From the NCBI GenBank assembly GCA_010279815.1, contig QEOQ01000561.1, positions 144,605 to 208,604 on the forward strand: a DNA stretch of 64,000 nt, given 5' to 3'. This DNA is from Brachionus plicatilis (lineage: Eukaryota > Rotifera > Eurotatoria > Ploima > Brachionidae). Under the pieces are notes generated by a model. That model was not told where the DNA came from. It ran no database searches and saw nothing but the letters and a program-made list of their open reading frames with translations. Both the position numbers and the translations under genes were made by a program. Below are positions 24,299 through 35,945 of this stretch, piece after piece. The first letter of the stretch is position 1. The number at the start of each line of letters is the position of its first letter.

Positions 24299-25177
24299 TT
24301 AATCAAGTCTCTCATCAATAAGCACATAGCCTTTGACAAATGGAACCCCGCTAGCTACTTTTTGTTGATAAGCAGTGTACTGGGATCCAAAAAATTTAAT
24401 CAAATAATATTCTTCGTAGATAATTCTGGATTTGAAAAATTTCCATGATACCATTGTGTAGAGAATCGCGCATATTGGGTTGGCTAGCAAAATCTGGGTC
24501 CCGATAGACCAGTAGAACCATCCGAAATAGGATGGATGCCGCACTAGCCGGTAGACTCCTTTGGTCACCAGGACATGCTCTTTGTGATGGGTCTCCTGGA
24601 CATAGTGGTTGAAGTTTTTTCCTGCAGTGTACATTGCCAGTTTGCGGAAGCTTTCCCCAAACAAGCACAGTGACAAGCCGATGCAACGCAAGTACAAATT
24701 TTGCTTCAAAGTGGGAAATAAAATGGCTTCAATAAAAAACTCGCTCCATGAGGAAAAAGCGGCTATTGCGTACTCCTTGCTGTGGTTTAGTAGAAAAGAG
24801 CTTGTCGACACTTCTTTGGGGTTGTACAAAGCGGTGAATACAAATTCACTTAGGTGAAAAAAACTCAACACCATCAGGTAGTAGCCAAAAGTGTTCAATG
24901 TGGGAAAAGACTGCTGGGCTGCCAGGATGTATCCAACAAGGAACACATTGGTAATCAACGCGCTTCTCCAGTAGATTTTATAAATCATTATCGAGTTGAG
25001 TGTGATCATGGATGCCAGGTTGCTTGACAGAAAAATTAGCATGGTGAATAGGAACCACCAAAAGTTGGATACATTAACTACAATTGACATCAGAAAATAG
25101 ATGGTGCTTGTGATTAGGACTGGTGTAAAACTGAGTAGAACTGAATAAATGTATTTATCTTTTTCTTGATTAGTCAT
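24299..25177 (-). CDS. ICMT: Protein-S-isoprenylcysteine O-methyltransferase
   Basis: A single intronless frame of 292 residues (human 284). ICMT is an endoplasmic reticulum multi-span enzyme that methylates the C-terminal prenylated cysteine of CAAX proteins such as Ras, using S-adenosylmethionine. Seen: several hydrophobic segments in the first 200 residues; HLSEFVFTALYNP; SFLLNHSKEYAIA; the cofactor-binding block THHKEHVLVTKGVYRLVRHPSYFGWFYW; and YEEYYLIKFFGSQYTAYQ near the end. All match the family in order. The start ATG lies 50 bp downstream of the MRPS21 stop on the same strand. Coding GC content is higher than the flanks. Confidence 0.95.
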   Translation of the reverse strand: MTNQEKDKYIYSVLLSFTPVLITSTIYFLMSIVVNVSNFWWFLFTMLIFLSSNLASMITLNSIMIYKIYWRSALITNVFLVGYILAAQQSFPTLNTFGYYLMVLSFFHLSEFVFTALYNPKEVSTSSFLLNHSKEYAIAAFSSWSEFFIEAILFPTLKQNLYLRCIGLSLCLFGESFRKLAMYTAGKNFNHYVQETHHKEHVLVTKGVYRLVRHPSYFGWFYWSIGTQILLANPICAILYTMVSWKFFKSRIIYEEYYLIKFFGSQYTAYQQKVASGVPFVKGYVLIDERLD

Positions 25178-25227
25178 TTTAAATAAAAAATAAAATTATT
25201 AAAAAATAGTTTTTTTTATTAGAATAG

Positions 25228-25488
25228 TTAGTCCCAAGGATACGGGTTTTGGCGATTTTTGCGCACTATGAATCTAACTTTGCGGTCTATTTCGTTAGAA
25301 TAGATCTGCATGCATCTCTCAAATGAAAGGCGATTGCGGCGTTCAAATGGCTTTTCGTAGGTTTCCCAGCGACGCGATGTCTCAATTACTTTTTCCGAAG
25401 ACAGAACTTTGTTCAATGCTTTGAGAGCTTTGTCGACTTGGTTATCTTCAACAAGTACAGTTCTGGCTATAAATTTCAAATGCTTCAT
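25228..25488 (-). CDS. MRPS21: Mitochondrial ribosomal protein bS21m
   Basis: 86 residues, intronless (human 87). It starts [20 protein letters not shown] against human [20 protein letters not shown]. The [20 protein letters not shown] block matches [20 protein letters not shown], and [18 protein letters not shown] closes it. A protein of the small mitoribosomal subunit; the bS21 fold starts without a cleaved presequence. An AATAAA follows the stop at once. With ICMT 50 bp further on, the pair may be co-transcribed. Confidence 0.95.
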   Translation of the reverse strand: [86 protein letters not shown]

Positions 25489-26329
25489 TCAGCTTAAAAA
25501 TAAATTTAAAATTGGGTTTTCATGGCGATGGAGGGGGTTCGCTTCTTACATAATTTTTTTTAGATTATTTTTTTGAAAATTTAGCCAAAAAATTGTTAAT
25601 TTTTTTTCTCTTTGCTCAAAGTGTAAATGAAGGTAGTTTTCAAGTGTTTTTTATTTTAATTTTTTTTTTTTTTTAATTTTTGAATAATTATACAAGCAAT
25701 AAAGCGCTCCAGAAATGCTTGTAAAGATGCTAAACTAACATCGTATTTAGATCGGTTTATTAATATTTTTTTTAATAAAAATCAATAGCTGAATTAAAAT
25801 CTGATAATAGAAAAAAAAAAGTTTACAAAAAAATTTATTTGATAGTTTTGAAAAAAATAAAGTTAACAAAAAAATTCTTTTGAAAATGCTTGCGCATTAA
25901 AACAGACTTGGCTGACGGAAAATTGAATTATTCTAGAACCTTAAGTAAATAGAGACAGTGATGATTATGATTATCTTCTTTTTTATTTTTTTTCTGATTT
26001 GAGTTGCTAAGATATTTCGAATCATAATTTTGATGATTTGCATCGGTAAATGCTAAAAATGCCAATTTAAGATCTAATTATTTTTTCCTTTTTCGAAGAG
26101 TCTAAAAAATAAAATTGACAAAATCGCTAAGCAGATAGTTAGCAAGCTAAATGGATCTTTTCTCTTACCGGAAAGAAAAAATTCGTCAATAATTAGACTC
26201 TATCTTGTCATTAGTTGAATAAATTTTTGGATGATTTTTTTTGAATATCCGATTTCTCAGTGAAAGAGATAAAATTTTGGCATAGCGACGCTTTGCGATC
26301 TAAAATTGGATCGATATGGGACTAAAATA

Positions 26330-26972
26330 TTTCCGGTCTAGTTTTTTTTTTTAGAATTTTTTATAATAATTCCTGCAAAAAAATTGGATAGTACCTATTA
26401 TTCGAAAATATTAACGATTTAATATTTTTTTAAAATTTATTATTCCTAATTGACTTTTGAAAATAAATAACAAATCTCTATCAAAGTGATTGAAGATTTA
26501 ATGGTTTTAAATTTTTGGAGAGTGTTTATAAAATTATCAAAATGATTTTTTTACCTTTGAAAAAATGCCTACAAATTTAAAGGTAATCGCAAAGAGATTC
26601 AGCTAATTTTTATTATATATGATGTATTTTTTTATATTTTTTTTATAAAAAAATATCCGGGCTAGTTTTTTTGTCAGAATTTTTTATAATAATTCCTTAA
26701 AAAATAGGACCATTATTCAATAATATTAAAGATTTAATTTTTTTTTTAAATTCTATTCTAAATTAAAAAATCTAAAAAGTCAGATAAACAAACAAATCTG
26801 TATCTAAGTGATTGAAGATTTAATGGTTTTAAATTTTTGGAGAGTGTTTATAAAATTATCAAAATGATTTTGTTACGTTTGAAAAAAAGCCTACAAATTT
26901 AAAGGTTTATAAAAGTATTTAAGTAAATCGCAACGAGATTCAGCTAATTTTCATTATATATGATGTATTTTT
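26330..26972. repeat. Tandem duplication, two copies of about 320 bp
   Basis: Copy 1 (about 26330-26630) and copy 2 (about 26653-26972) share long near-identical stretches such as TGATTGAAGATTTAATGGTT, GGAGAGTGTTTATAAAATTA and GAGATTCAGCTAATTTT, then TTATATATGATGTATTTTTT. Copy 2 has small insertions. Confidence 0.8.
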
Positions 26973-29609
26973 TATTATTGTTTTTATTGGAATCAAGCTA
27001 CTTGAAATATATTTGAAATATATTTTCGACACAAAACAGACACTTAATATTTAAATATATAAAATTTCGATATTTTTATTATTTTATTTTCTCCCAATGG
27101 ACCAGAATTGTCAAGTGATAAGCGATCAAATAAAATTGGAAGACAAGGAATAGTTTGCGAGTAATTTTTTTTTTCAAGTGACTAGTTTATAATGGCCTCT
27201 TTTAATTTAAATTTGTCACTTTTGCTGAAGCTTTAATAGTACCATTTGAAAAAATATATGAATTTATAAAGAATTATTTTTATTTATTTTTAATTTAGCA
27301 CTAAAAAAATTTTTTTTCTTATTTTTTTATCTAAAACAGTGAGAGTTTTCTTTGGCGTGATTGCGCAAATCTGTGCTGGAGACCGGCTGCAGCGAACACT
27401 ATCAGAAGATTCCACTTGATGAATATTTTCTAAATGTCTTTTATTTACAGGTCACTATTCGCTTTGTAACAGTAGTCAAAGCGCTATGAAAAAATTTGAC
27501 CTAAAATGTCTCAGGTAGATATTGAATTTTTGAATGGAAGAAGATTTTCTAGTAACTCGATCTGCTCTCTCGCACATAAATATGCTGGTGATTTTAAATA
27601 ACATGATATTTTGTCAATAGAAGAGAAACAAAAAATAAAATTTTTCCACTATTTATTTATCTTTAAAGATTAGTTTTTTTTTTCTTTATTTTTCTAGAGA
27701 GATTTGTTCAACACCCAGAGGTAAAGTTCGGTCTGAAAAAGAATTTCCTGTAGTGTTTTAATTAAATTTGGAAAAATATTTTAAGAATATTTAGTCAATT
27801 GTTGTGTTTGTGTTGCTGAGGGCAAAACTGATAATTATTCAGAACAATAGAGTATTGATTTTATTGTCCGGGTCATCCGCAAAGATGACTCGCTCTACTT
27901 TTTCGATGATACTAATTTTCCTACCTGATTTTGAGCATTAATAGAATTGTGCTACAGTTCGAGATTGTGACAAAAAAAACATTCTGAAGAGAGGGCTTAG
28001 AATAGAGATACTTAGAAATTGGAGGCCTCGTTTCTAGAAATGTGGTAGATTTTGGATATTTGGTCCGGCATTCGATTAGCAACCATGTCGCTATTGTCAC
28101 ATAATTATCAGCCAAAGTCAAGAATTTGATTAGCTTATAAACAATAGAGGGCCAGACTTGTTTCTATTTAGTTGAATAGCTAAGAGCTAATTTAAATTTT
28201 CGAAAGAAAAAATAGAAAAAAAAAAAAAAACTACCTGAAAATCTATTTGATAATTCAATTTTTGTTTAGAAAAAAAAAAGAGCTCTACCGCTAATAAGTA
28301 ATTTGATCCAAAAAAAATTATAATTGTTTATTGTTTCAAAATTTAAATTTATTTCTAACCGTGGTGACTAAGGTGGTCTTGTGCAAACGCTAGCAGTAAA
28401 AACTTTTATCAATTTCATAATATATTTTCTCCAAAATCATTCAGGTTTCATCAGAATTAAATTTTCTACTTTTTTGTGTGTATTTTGTTATGGAAACAGA
28501 GTTGTTGATCATTTATGATGAGATTTCGAAATCAGAAAAAATCTCCAAATTTGTTTCGAGCTCTGAACAAAAAAAGAAATTAAGAGCAGTGTTTTTCTAA
28601 CTAGTTCTTACCTGATTTTTATCTTGTCTTACTCTGATGTGACAAAGCATTTGAGTTTGGTTAAAAATTAATATCTCACATTAAAAATTAATCTAGAAAA
28701 AACACAACTCTCATCCATAGTGTGTTGCATTAGAAGTCTAAATGCTACCTGAATGAGTCGATGTTGAGGCAGTTCGAGAGCCGAGTAGATAAGAAATCAA
28801 TAGGCGGCATCTTATTGAGAGTTCCATTAGTCTCAAGAGCCATTAGCAGGAGGAAGAGTTATCAAATATTTTTTCAAAGTTTTAAATAAAGAGTAGGCAT
28901 TCAGGAATAAGCAAAGTAAATAGTGAGATATATATATTTTTATACGAGTGGCATATAGGTAATAAATTTATATTATTCTTTCTCTCTATTTAAATCGATA
29001 TCCGAACAAGAAATTTATTTTTAATCAGATTTTAATAGCTTCAAAAAACACTTCTTCACTTTAATTTGAAAGAGAGTTTTTCTTTTCTGGCAACAAAAAT
29101 TTATTTTGTCTTTTTAATAAATTTTTTATTAAAACTTGCAATCCATTATACTTTTTTTAAGTCGAAATTATTTGAAATCAACAGTCAAATAGCTCGACTT
29201 AAATTGTCTAGTGGCATTTTTTGCTTCTCTCTCTCTCTTTTTTTATTTTTTATTAAGCTAGATTTATTTTCGGTTGTCAATGGATTTATTATAATTTTGG
29301 AAAATTTCTCTTCTTTTTCAGTATTCTTCACATGCTAAAGTGTAATCAAAAATATAAAATCTCAACGTTGCTGGAGAAAATTTATTTTCGAATCTACCTG
29401 AAAAGAGGATCAGCATTTTTAATTAAAAAAGAAATGAGCAAGCATTGCCAAGCTAAGTAACTTATCAATCATATCGAGATTTTCTAATTAAGCTGAAGGC
29501 AAATAATCTTTGAAATTCACGCAAAAGGAAAAAAATTGATTTTTTTTCTCTTTTTCCTGTGTCCGAGCAAAATGCTAAATTAAACACTAATAATAAAAAA
29601 AAAAAAGAT

Positions 29610-30380
29610 GTATAATTAAAACTCTGAGAGAGTTGGCAGCACTGTTTGTTCTCATTTTTAAATTTTTCGTTAAAATGAACACAAAAATTTTTTTTTAAAT
29701 TTTTTAATATTGATAATTTTGTATATTTTGTTAATTTCTTTATTAAAAAGATCAATGAATCCTTATGAAAAAGAGGTGTAATTAAAGATTTGAGAGAAGT
29801 GGCAACATTGTTAATTTTTGTTTTAGAATTTTTTTTTTTGCAAAAAAAATTTTGTTAATCTTAAAGCTTTTTTTCTAGATAATTCAATCCAATTTGGTAT
29901 ATTTTTTGTTAACTAGAATCTAAAGGTAATCAATAAAAATTAATAGGCAAGCGCCACTGTTTATTCTAATTTAAATTTTTTTTTCTTTCACAGAAACAAT
30001 TCTATTTTGTTTTATTTTTTAAATTAAAATAAGATTTATAATCAAAAATCTGAGAGAGTTGGCAGCATTATTATTCTCTTTAAGTTCTTTTTCTTTATTT
30101 AAAATTTTTTTAAATTTTAATTTTTTAAAAAACTCTGTCCAATTTTGTATATTCTGTTAATTTTTAAAGCAAAATTAATCAATAAATACGCTAAAGAAAT
30201 CGAAAAAAGATGCTAAACCAAAATTCTGTGAGAGTTGGCATTTTACTGTTTATTCTCATTTGAAAAATTTTAATTTCCCAAATATTTTTTTGTTAATTTT
30301 GAATTATTTTTTAGATAATTCCGTCCAATTTTGTATATTTTGTTAATTTTTTATGTAAAAGTAATCAATAAATCGTCAAA
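29610..30380. repeat. Degenerate tandem array, about five units
   Basis: Units carry (TCTGAGAGAG)TTGGCA near 29625, 29791, 29946 (weak), 30050 and 30222, each followed by TTTATTCTCATTT-like and CCAATTTTGTATATTTTGTTAAT-like segments and an AATCAATAAA end. Unit spacing is roughly 100-175 bp. The last unit ends 6-15 bp before the PRDM start codon, so it should form promoter or 5' UTR. Confidence 0.7.
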
Positions 30381-30382
30381 GA

Positions 30383-33300
30383 ATGAGATCTAAGCCGAAA
30401 GCAAGAAGAATATCAACAGGTAAGAGCCAATATTGGATTTTAATTCAAAGAAGCTTTATATTAATAAAAGACAATAGCTAGAAGCTAATAAACTTTACTG
30501 AATCATATCCATTAAAAGCGACCATAAAGCTTACGTACAACTAAAAAAAAGAAAAAAAGAAAAAACATAAAATTTAATTTATTCAAGCATCATTTTATTG
30601 TTATATTTCAATATACTGAAGTTGACTCAATTTAAAAATTGGAATTTGTTGACTTTGTTTGTTATTTTTTCTTGTCTTTTATTAAAATTATTTGTTTATA
30701 AGCTGAAAAAAGTTTGTTTCATCGTGTCACCTTAGAAACCATCTTCATTATTACCTGAATAATCACTCTGATAATGGAGCATGTATAAAACGGGGCGGCA
30801 CCGTGTCCTAGAATCGATTTGATCTATTGAATTCTAATTCAACAAGTCATGCTAGAAAAATTCTTTTTTTTTCAATTAACAAATTGAAAACAAGTCTCTA
30901 AACGAGACTCGAATTTCAATTGATGAATTGAAGTTTTAATTTAGTTTATGATTTTGTTCGATTTGAACGGATTTGGAGAGAATTTCTAAAGAGCTTTATT
31001 CGCACTGAAAACAAATTTTGGCCTAGACTCCACGATCTTGACTTATCTTACATTTGACTAGAACAAAATATGAAAAAAAGAGATAAACTCAAGATTGACA
31101 AAATTTATCTTGATCCCATTTTAACTTTTGATTTTTAAATATTTATATTTTTCATTAGAGAAAGTAAATGTATTTCACTTTTTGTTGTTCTTAGCTGAAG
31201 ACGATACACTCTAGCGTATCTCGACGCTTTATCTCCGAGATAACATTAAGTTGATACTCTAGATTGACAATAAGTTAGAGCACTGATTGTTCGGGCTCGA
31301 TTGGTTTATCTCTTGATTGATGGTCTCACTCATCCGGGTCTGTATTTAAATGCGTTGCATTTATTTCGGACACACATTTGGTTGCCATGGCAACATCATT
31401 AGCCGTAAATTTTGTTTTTTAATAAATTATCAAAAGTGATGAATTCAGGTTATCCTCGGATATTTAGTAATCTATCTTTAATTTATGGTATTTCTATCTT
31501 ATCATGGCGTTGTAAGAGCTGAAAAGATTTCAAAAATCATAAAAGTTTATGAATCCCAAAACTAATAAAATATCCAACTAGAAAAAAAAAAATGTGATAA
31601 TTGTGACTGGGTTTTTGACAAAATTTAAAAGACAAATAATTTTTTTATCTTCGCTAAATTCAATTAACTAATTGATATAAATGGATAAAGATGTTTTAGA
31701 GTGAATAAAAGATAAAGTTTTTTTTTGCTTTTTTTTTATCAAAAAACTTTAAGAGAAAGGGCCAAATAAAAATTTTATTCCGTTTAAAAAAAAAAAAAAA
31801 ACAAGTGATAAATTTATCTCTTAAAAAAACATTTTTTCTCTCGAAAATTTGTCATTAAGATTTGGCCAGAGCACACAAGATCTAAAATTGAATAGATAAT
31901 ATTTGATTTGTTTCCACAAAGATTTTGAATAAATATTTATTAAAAAAAATAAAAAAAATTTAGCTAAGAATTTTTTTTCTGAATTTTAGAGTCTGCTGAT
32001 AACCACATGGATCAAGTTAACCAAATATCGCCACAAATGACTCAGCCAGAAGATAACTGTGCGCCCCTTGGCTTAAAAATCGAAAATAACATTGTTAAAG
32101 TGAGCACATTTGTGGAAAAAGACACAGTTTTGGACATACTTGAGGGCCAACTGGGCGAAAATGCGGCACTAAGCCATTTGATAGAAGTAGTGGATGCGGA
32201 CCAAGAGACCAAGGGATGGTTCGAGTTTGACAAGTGTCCAAAGTGGTTTTCGCTGATAAAAAAATGTAGTGTGAACCAAAATCCCAATGTGTACGCATTG
32301 TACTCGAACAACCATTTGAGTCTTAAGGCAAGATTCGCCATGGATACCAACACAGAATTGTTGTTCGATTTTAGGGCAAGATCTGATGAAGAATCTTATG
32401 ATAGTGAAGCTGAAATGGGTTTCTATAACGAAGGCGAAGTAAACGAGAATTGTGAGCCTTCTGGCGAGCTAGAAAGCTTAAAGTAACTTTATTAATCAAA
32501 TGAGCCTTATTTAAATTTAAGATTTTTTTTTTTTCTAGGCGAAAATATGATGAGGAAGATGAAGAATCAGTAAAGTCAAACAAAATGGCCAAAAGCTCGG
32601 AATTTTCTGTCAATGATCATCTGGGCACACTATTTCAAAGTAAAAGTGCTCAATTGAGCGAATTTTTGCAAGAAGTTCAAAAGAAAAATACTCAAAACTC
32701 AAGCGGCAGCGATTCGGAATCGCGTGCGTTTGCTTGTCCAAGTTGCGGCAAGACATTTGCCTCTTCCAGTGGCCTTAAACAACACATGCATATACATGGA
32801 AGTGTCAAACCTTACAAATGCGATGTAATTTAATTTAAACAATTTTTTTTTTTTTTTTAATTAAAAATTTGTTAAGAATAAAAATTAATATTCTTTTTAT
32901 TTTAAATATAGATATGCACCAAAGCCTATACTCAATTTTCGAATTTATGCCGCCACAAAAGATCTCACACAGAGTGTAAAAATCAATTTGTCTGCAAGTT
33001 TTGTCGATCTCCTTTTCAATCAAGCAATTCTCTTAGCAAGCATGAGTAAGTTAAAATTTGACATAAAATTTAAAAAATTTTTAATTTAAAAAATTAATTA
33101 GAAAATTTTTATAAAATATAAAATTAAAAAAAAATAATTGTTAATTAAACATAATTATTAGAAAAAAATGAAAATTAAAAAGAATTAAAAATTTAAAAAA
33201 AAAAATTTAAAAAAATTATTTTTTTTAGGATTACATGTCGTAGCAAGTATGATGGACCGATAAAGTCGGGTCAATCGAGCCCGAACACAATCAAAGATGT

Positions 33301-34582
33301 CAAGTCAAAACAAGAGCCTGTCAGTCTGAAGTCCGATTCGGACTCGTTTTCAAACCAGTCCACTAGTGATCTGTCTGCCTCGAGTTTGCTAGAAATGATA
33401 AAAAATCAGCCAAAAGCCAACAATTCAGCAAATCCAAATTTTAACCTTCTCCTAAATTTGTTCAAGCCAAATCTGTGGCAGGGCCAGAGTCAAGCTCAGT
33501 TCGGAAATTTGGCCCTTATGTCCCTGATACAAAATTCAGCCCAATTTCCGCTTAGCCTAATTCAAAATCAATTGATCACCAATTTGTTCAATGGACGCAA
33601 TCCGTCATCGAATGATACGGAGTCGAATTCATCTACACCAAACACAACACCATCATCGACCCCATCATGCACCCCCATTCCAAATGAGCCCATCAATCTG
33701 AGCAACAAGCGAGCCAGTGCTGAAGTGGACGCTCCATTGGACTTGTCGCGCAAAGTCTTCACTCAAGAGGACATGGAAATGAAAAAGTTTGCCACCAATG
33801 ACTCGATATTGAACGGAAATGACTTTTTCCAAAAGCTAAACGAGGAAAATGGCTTGAGAAAAAAGGCCAAAGCAAGAGCAAAAGTGAACTCGGCGCTGTT
33901 GTCGCCAACATCGCCAAGCAGTCAGTTTAAAGAGAACGATTTTGACGCAGAGGCCGACACCGAAGTCAAAGTGTTGACCAAAGACAAACACATTTGTAAG
34001 TACTGCAAGAAATCGTTTCCGCGTTCGGCCAATTTGACCAGACACTTGAGGACCCACACTGGCGAACAGCCCTACAGTTGTATGTTCTGCGAGCGTTCCT
34101 TTTCCATATCAAGCAATTTGCAGAGACACATCAGAAATATTCACAATAAAGAAAAGCCTTTTAAATGTCCCAAGTGTCACAGATGCTTCGGTCAGCAGAC
34201 TAATTTGGACCGTCACATGAGAAAACATGACCATGGCCAAGTTCCCAACTATGCCAAGATGGCAAAGAGAAACAACAAAAAATCTGAATACCCAACTGAT
34301 AAAATGGACTCGGCCGAGTCCAATTCGGACGGTTTGATGCCGAGTGGCTTGAATCTGAACTCCAAGGTGGAAAATTTGGCCAAGTTTAATCAAAATGTGT
34401 CCCATTCGGTTGAGGACGAGGAAGAAATTGAGGAGTACGACGAAGAAGAAGAGGAGGAGGAAATATCGGAAGAGGACAACGAAGAATTGGAGGAAGATGA
34501 GTCTGATTTGAATTCAATCAAAGCAGAGGAGCTTAGACAGAGAATGAGCTTTAAGGAAAATGATGTGCTTGTTTCGACATGA
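30383..34582 (+). CDS. Prdm3/16: PRDM3/PRDM16-type PR-domain zinc-finger factor (EVI1/hamlet/egl-43 ortholog)
   Basis: Exons 30383-30419, 31990-32482, 32539-32824, 32912-33045 and 33229-34582 give 767 residues. The first exon encodes [11 protein letters not shown], the signature start of full-length PRDM3/16 (MRSKARARKL). Exon 2 carries a divergent PR/SET domain ([13 protein letters not shown] ... ELLFDFRAR). The first zinc-finger cluster has only three fingers: [38 protein letters not shown] and [19 protein letters not shown]; the vertebrate proteins have seven. CtBP-binding motifs EPINLS and PLDLS lie between the clusters. The second cluster has three fingers ([56 protein letters not shown]) followed by the family's acidic tail. 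It regulates neuronal and other cell fates in relatives. The 1.57-kb first intron contains an X-box. Confidence 0.93.
31381..31394. promoter_or_regulatory. Perfect RFX X-box palindrome GTTGCCATGGCAAC
   Basis: A 14-bp perfect palindrome equal to the RFX consensus (GTNRCC-N(0-3)-RGYAAC) in intron 1 of the PRDM gene, about 600 bp before exon 2. The surrounding 200 bp are less AT-rich than the rest of the intron, which fits a conserved enhancer. Binding is inferred. Confidence 0.5.
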
Positions 34583-35945
34583 GGAGCTTAGCAATGACAA
34601 TCAAAATTAAAAAAAAAATTTACGTCCAGTTTTTAATTAAAGTATTATCATTGTAAATATATAGACTTACAAAAATTAATTCTGATAATTTTGAGATTTA
34701 ATTGTATTTTTTTTTAAGTATAACTTAATTTTACTATTTGATTTTTTTTTGCACTTCGAGTCAAAGAGAATGAAAATTAATAGCCGTCCAGTTAATACAC
34801 TCGAGTTTTTTTCTTTTTTTTTTTTTTTTAGATATTAAATGATTCTCTTGTCTTTTTTTAAGTAACATTCCTTTTTTAATATATTTTATTTAGATATTTA
34901 ATTTAAATGCGTTATTTAATAAAGTTTGAAAAAAATTTTATTTTGTTTTAATCAAGTCCAATTAAAATTTGTGATTGTTTTTATCTGAAATTTAAAATTT
35001 AATTTATAGCTAATTATTTGAGAGTTTTAAGTGATAAATATTTTCTAAACCAATAGTACAAGATAATTTTTGTTGTTATCTCCTAAAATATTAATTTGCT
35101 TTTATTTGATTTGAAAATTGCTTTTAAAAATTAATTAAAAAATCCATGTAGCTAATTTCGAAAATTGTCAACCATCCCTCGATAAATTATTTGAATATAA
35201 GTTTATTAAACGAATTTTTTTTTCACAAAAATCTTAAATTGAAAAATCAATAAAATGAAAATTGCTGAAAACTTAATTGCTTTTTTTGTTTGCTTTAATT
35301 ATCTGATAAATTATTCAAAAACGAAAAGAAAATTTGAAATTTGAATTGGAAGAAAATTTAATTTTTGACTTACTTGAATTCTTCCCGACTTAACTATTTG
35401 ACCGACCATAAATATACTAAAATAATATTTTCAATTCTGATTAACATTTTTAAGTAACTAAAAAAATAGAAATTTTTCTTTTTTGCATTTTTTCCTAAGA
35501 GATTTTTCTAATAAAAAACAACAATAATTCTTTTTAAAGAATGATGTTGAACTAGTGGTATTTTTTGGTTTGAATTAAATAAATGGTGCTAAAACAAGAC
35601 TGAATTTATTTTAAAGTGAATAAGCTACACCTTTTAACAAAAACAAATTTAAAATAGAAAAACAGATAATAAATTAAATTTTTATTTCAACAATATTTTT
35701 CAAATTTCATATTAATTCGTGTTTTTCGAGTTAGAATTTTGTTGAATATTTGAGTAAATTGAATCAAATTATTTTCATGATGAAAAATTTCAATTTTTTT
35801 TTTAAAAAAATTTTTAAAAAGATACGGAATTAGCATAAAATAAACCTTTAAAGTTCGCCATAAAAAAGCCATCTAGACTTGATTATTTGAAGTAACAAAT
35901 CAAAGCTTTAATTAAAAAAATAAAAAAATTTTGGTGCAAAATTGA
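34583..35945. other. Convergent spacer PRDM / GPCR2
   Basis: 1.36 kb holding both 3' UTRs, with several AATAAA strings. No exon or repeat seen. Confidence 0.4.

Larger units (their letters stand above)
25489..30382. other. Gene-poor region upstream of the PRDM gene
   Basis: About 4.9 kb without a supportable exon. It contains a tandem duplication (26330-26972), some mixed-composition stretches (27.3-28.9 kb) with no open frame I trust, and a degenerate tandem array (29610-30380) that runs up to the PRDM start codon. The position suggests promoter and regulatory sequence for the PRDM gene. Confidence 0.4.

Noticed and set aside
27921..28121. 66-codon minus-strand frame
   Set aside because: Starts with TTG, no domain, no splice context.
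29625..30240. CRISPR array
   Set aside because: Units are long, strongly diverged and lack constant spacers; this is a eukaryotic tandem repeat.
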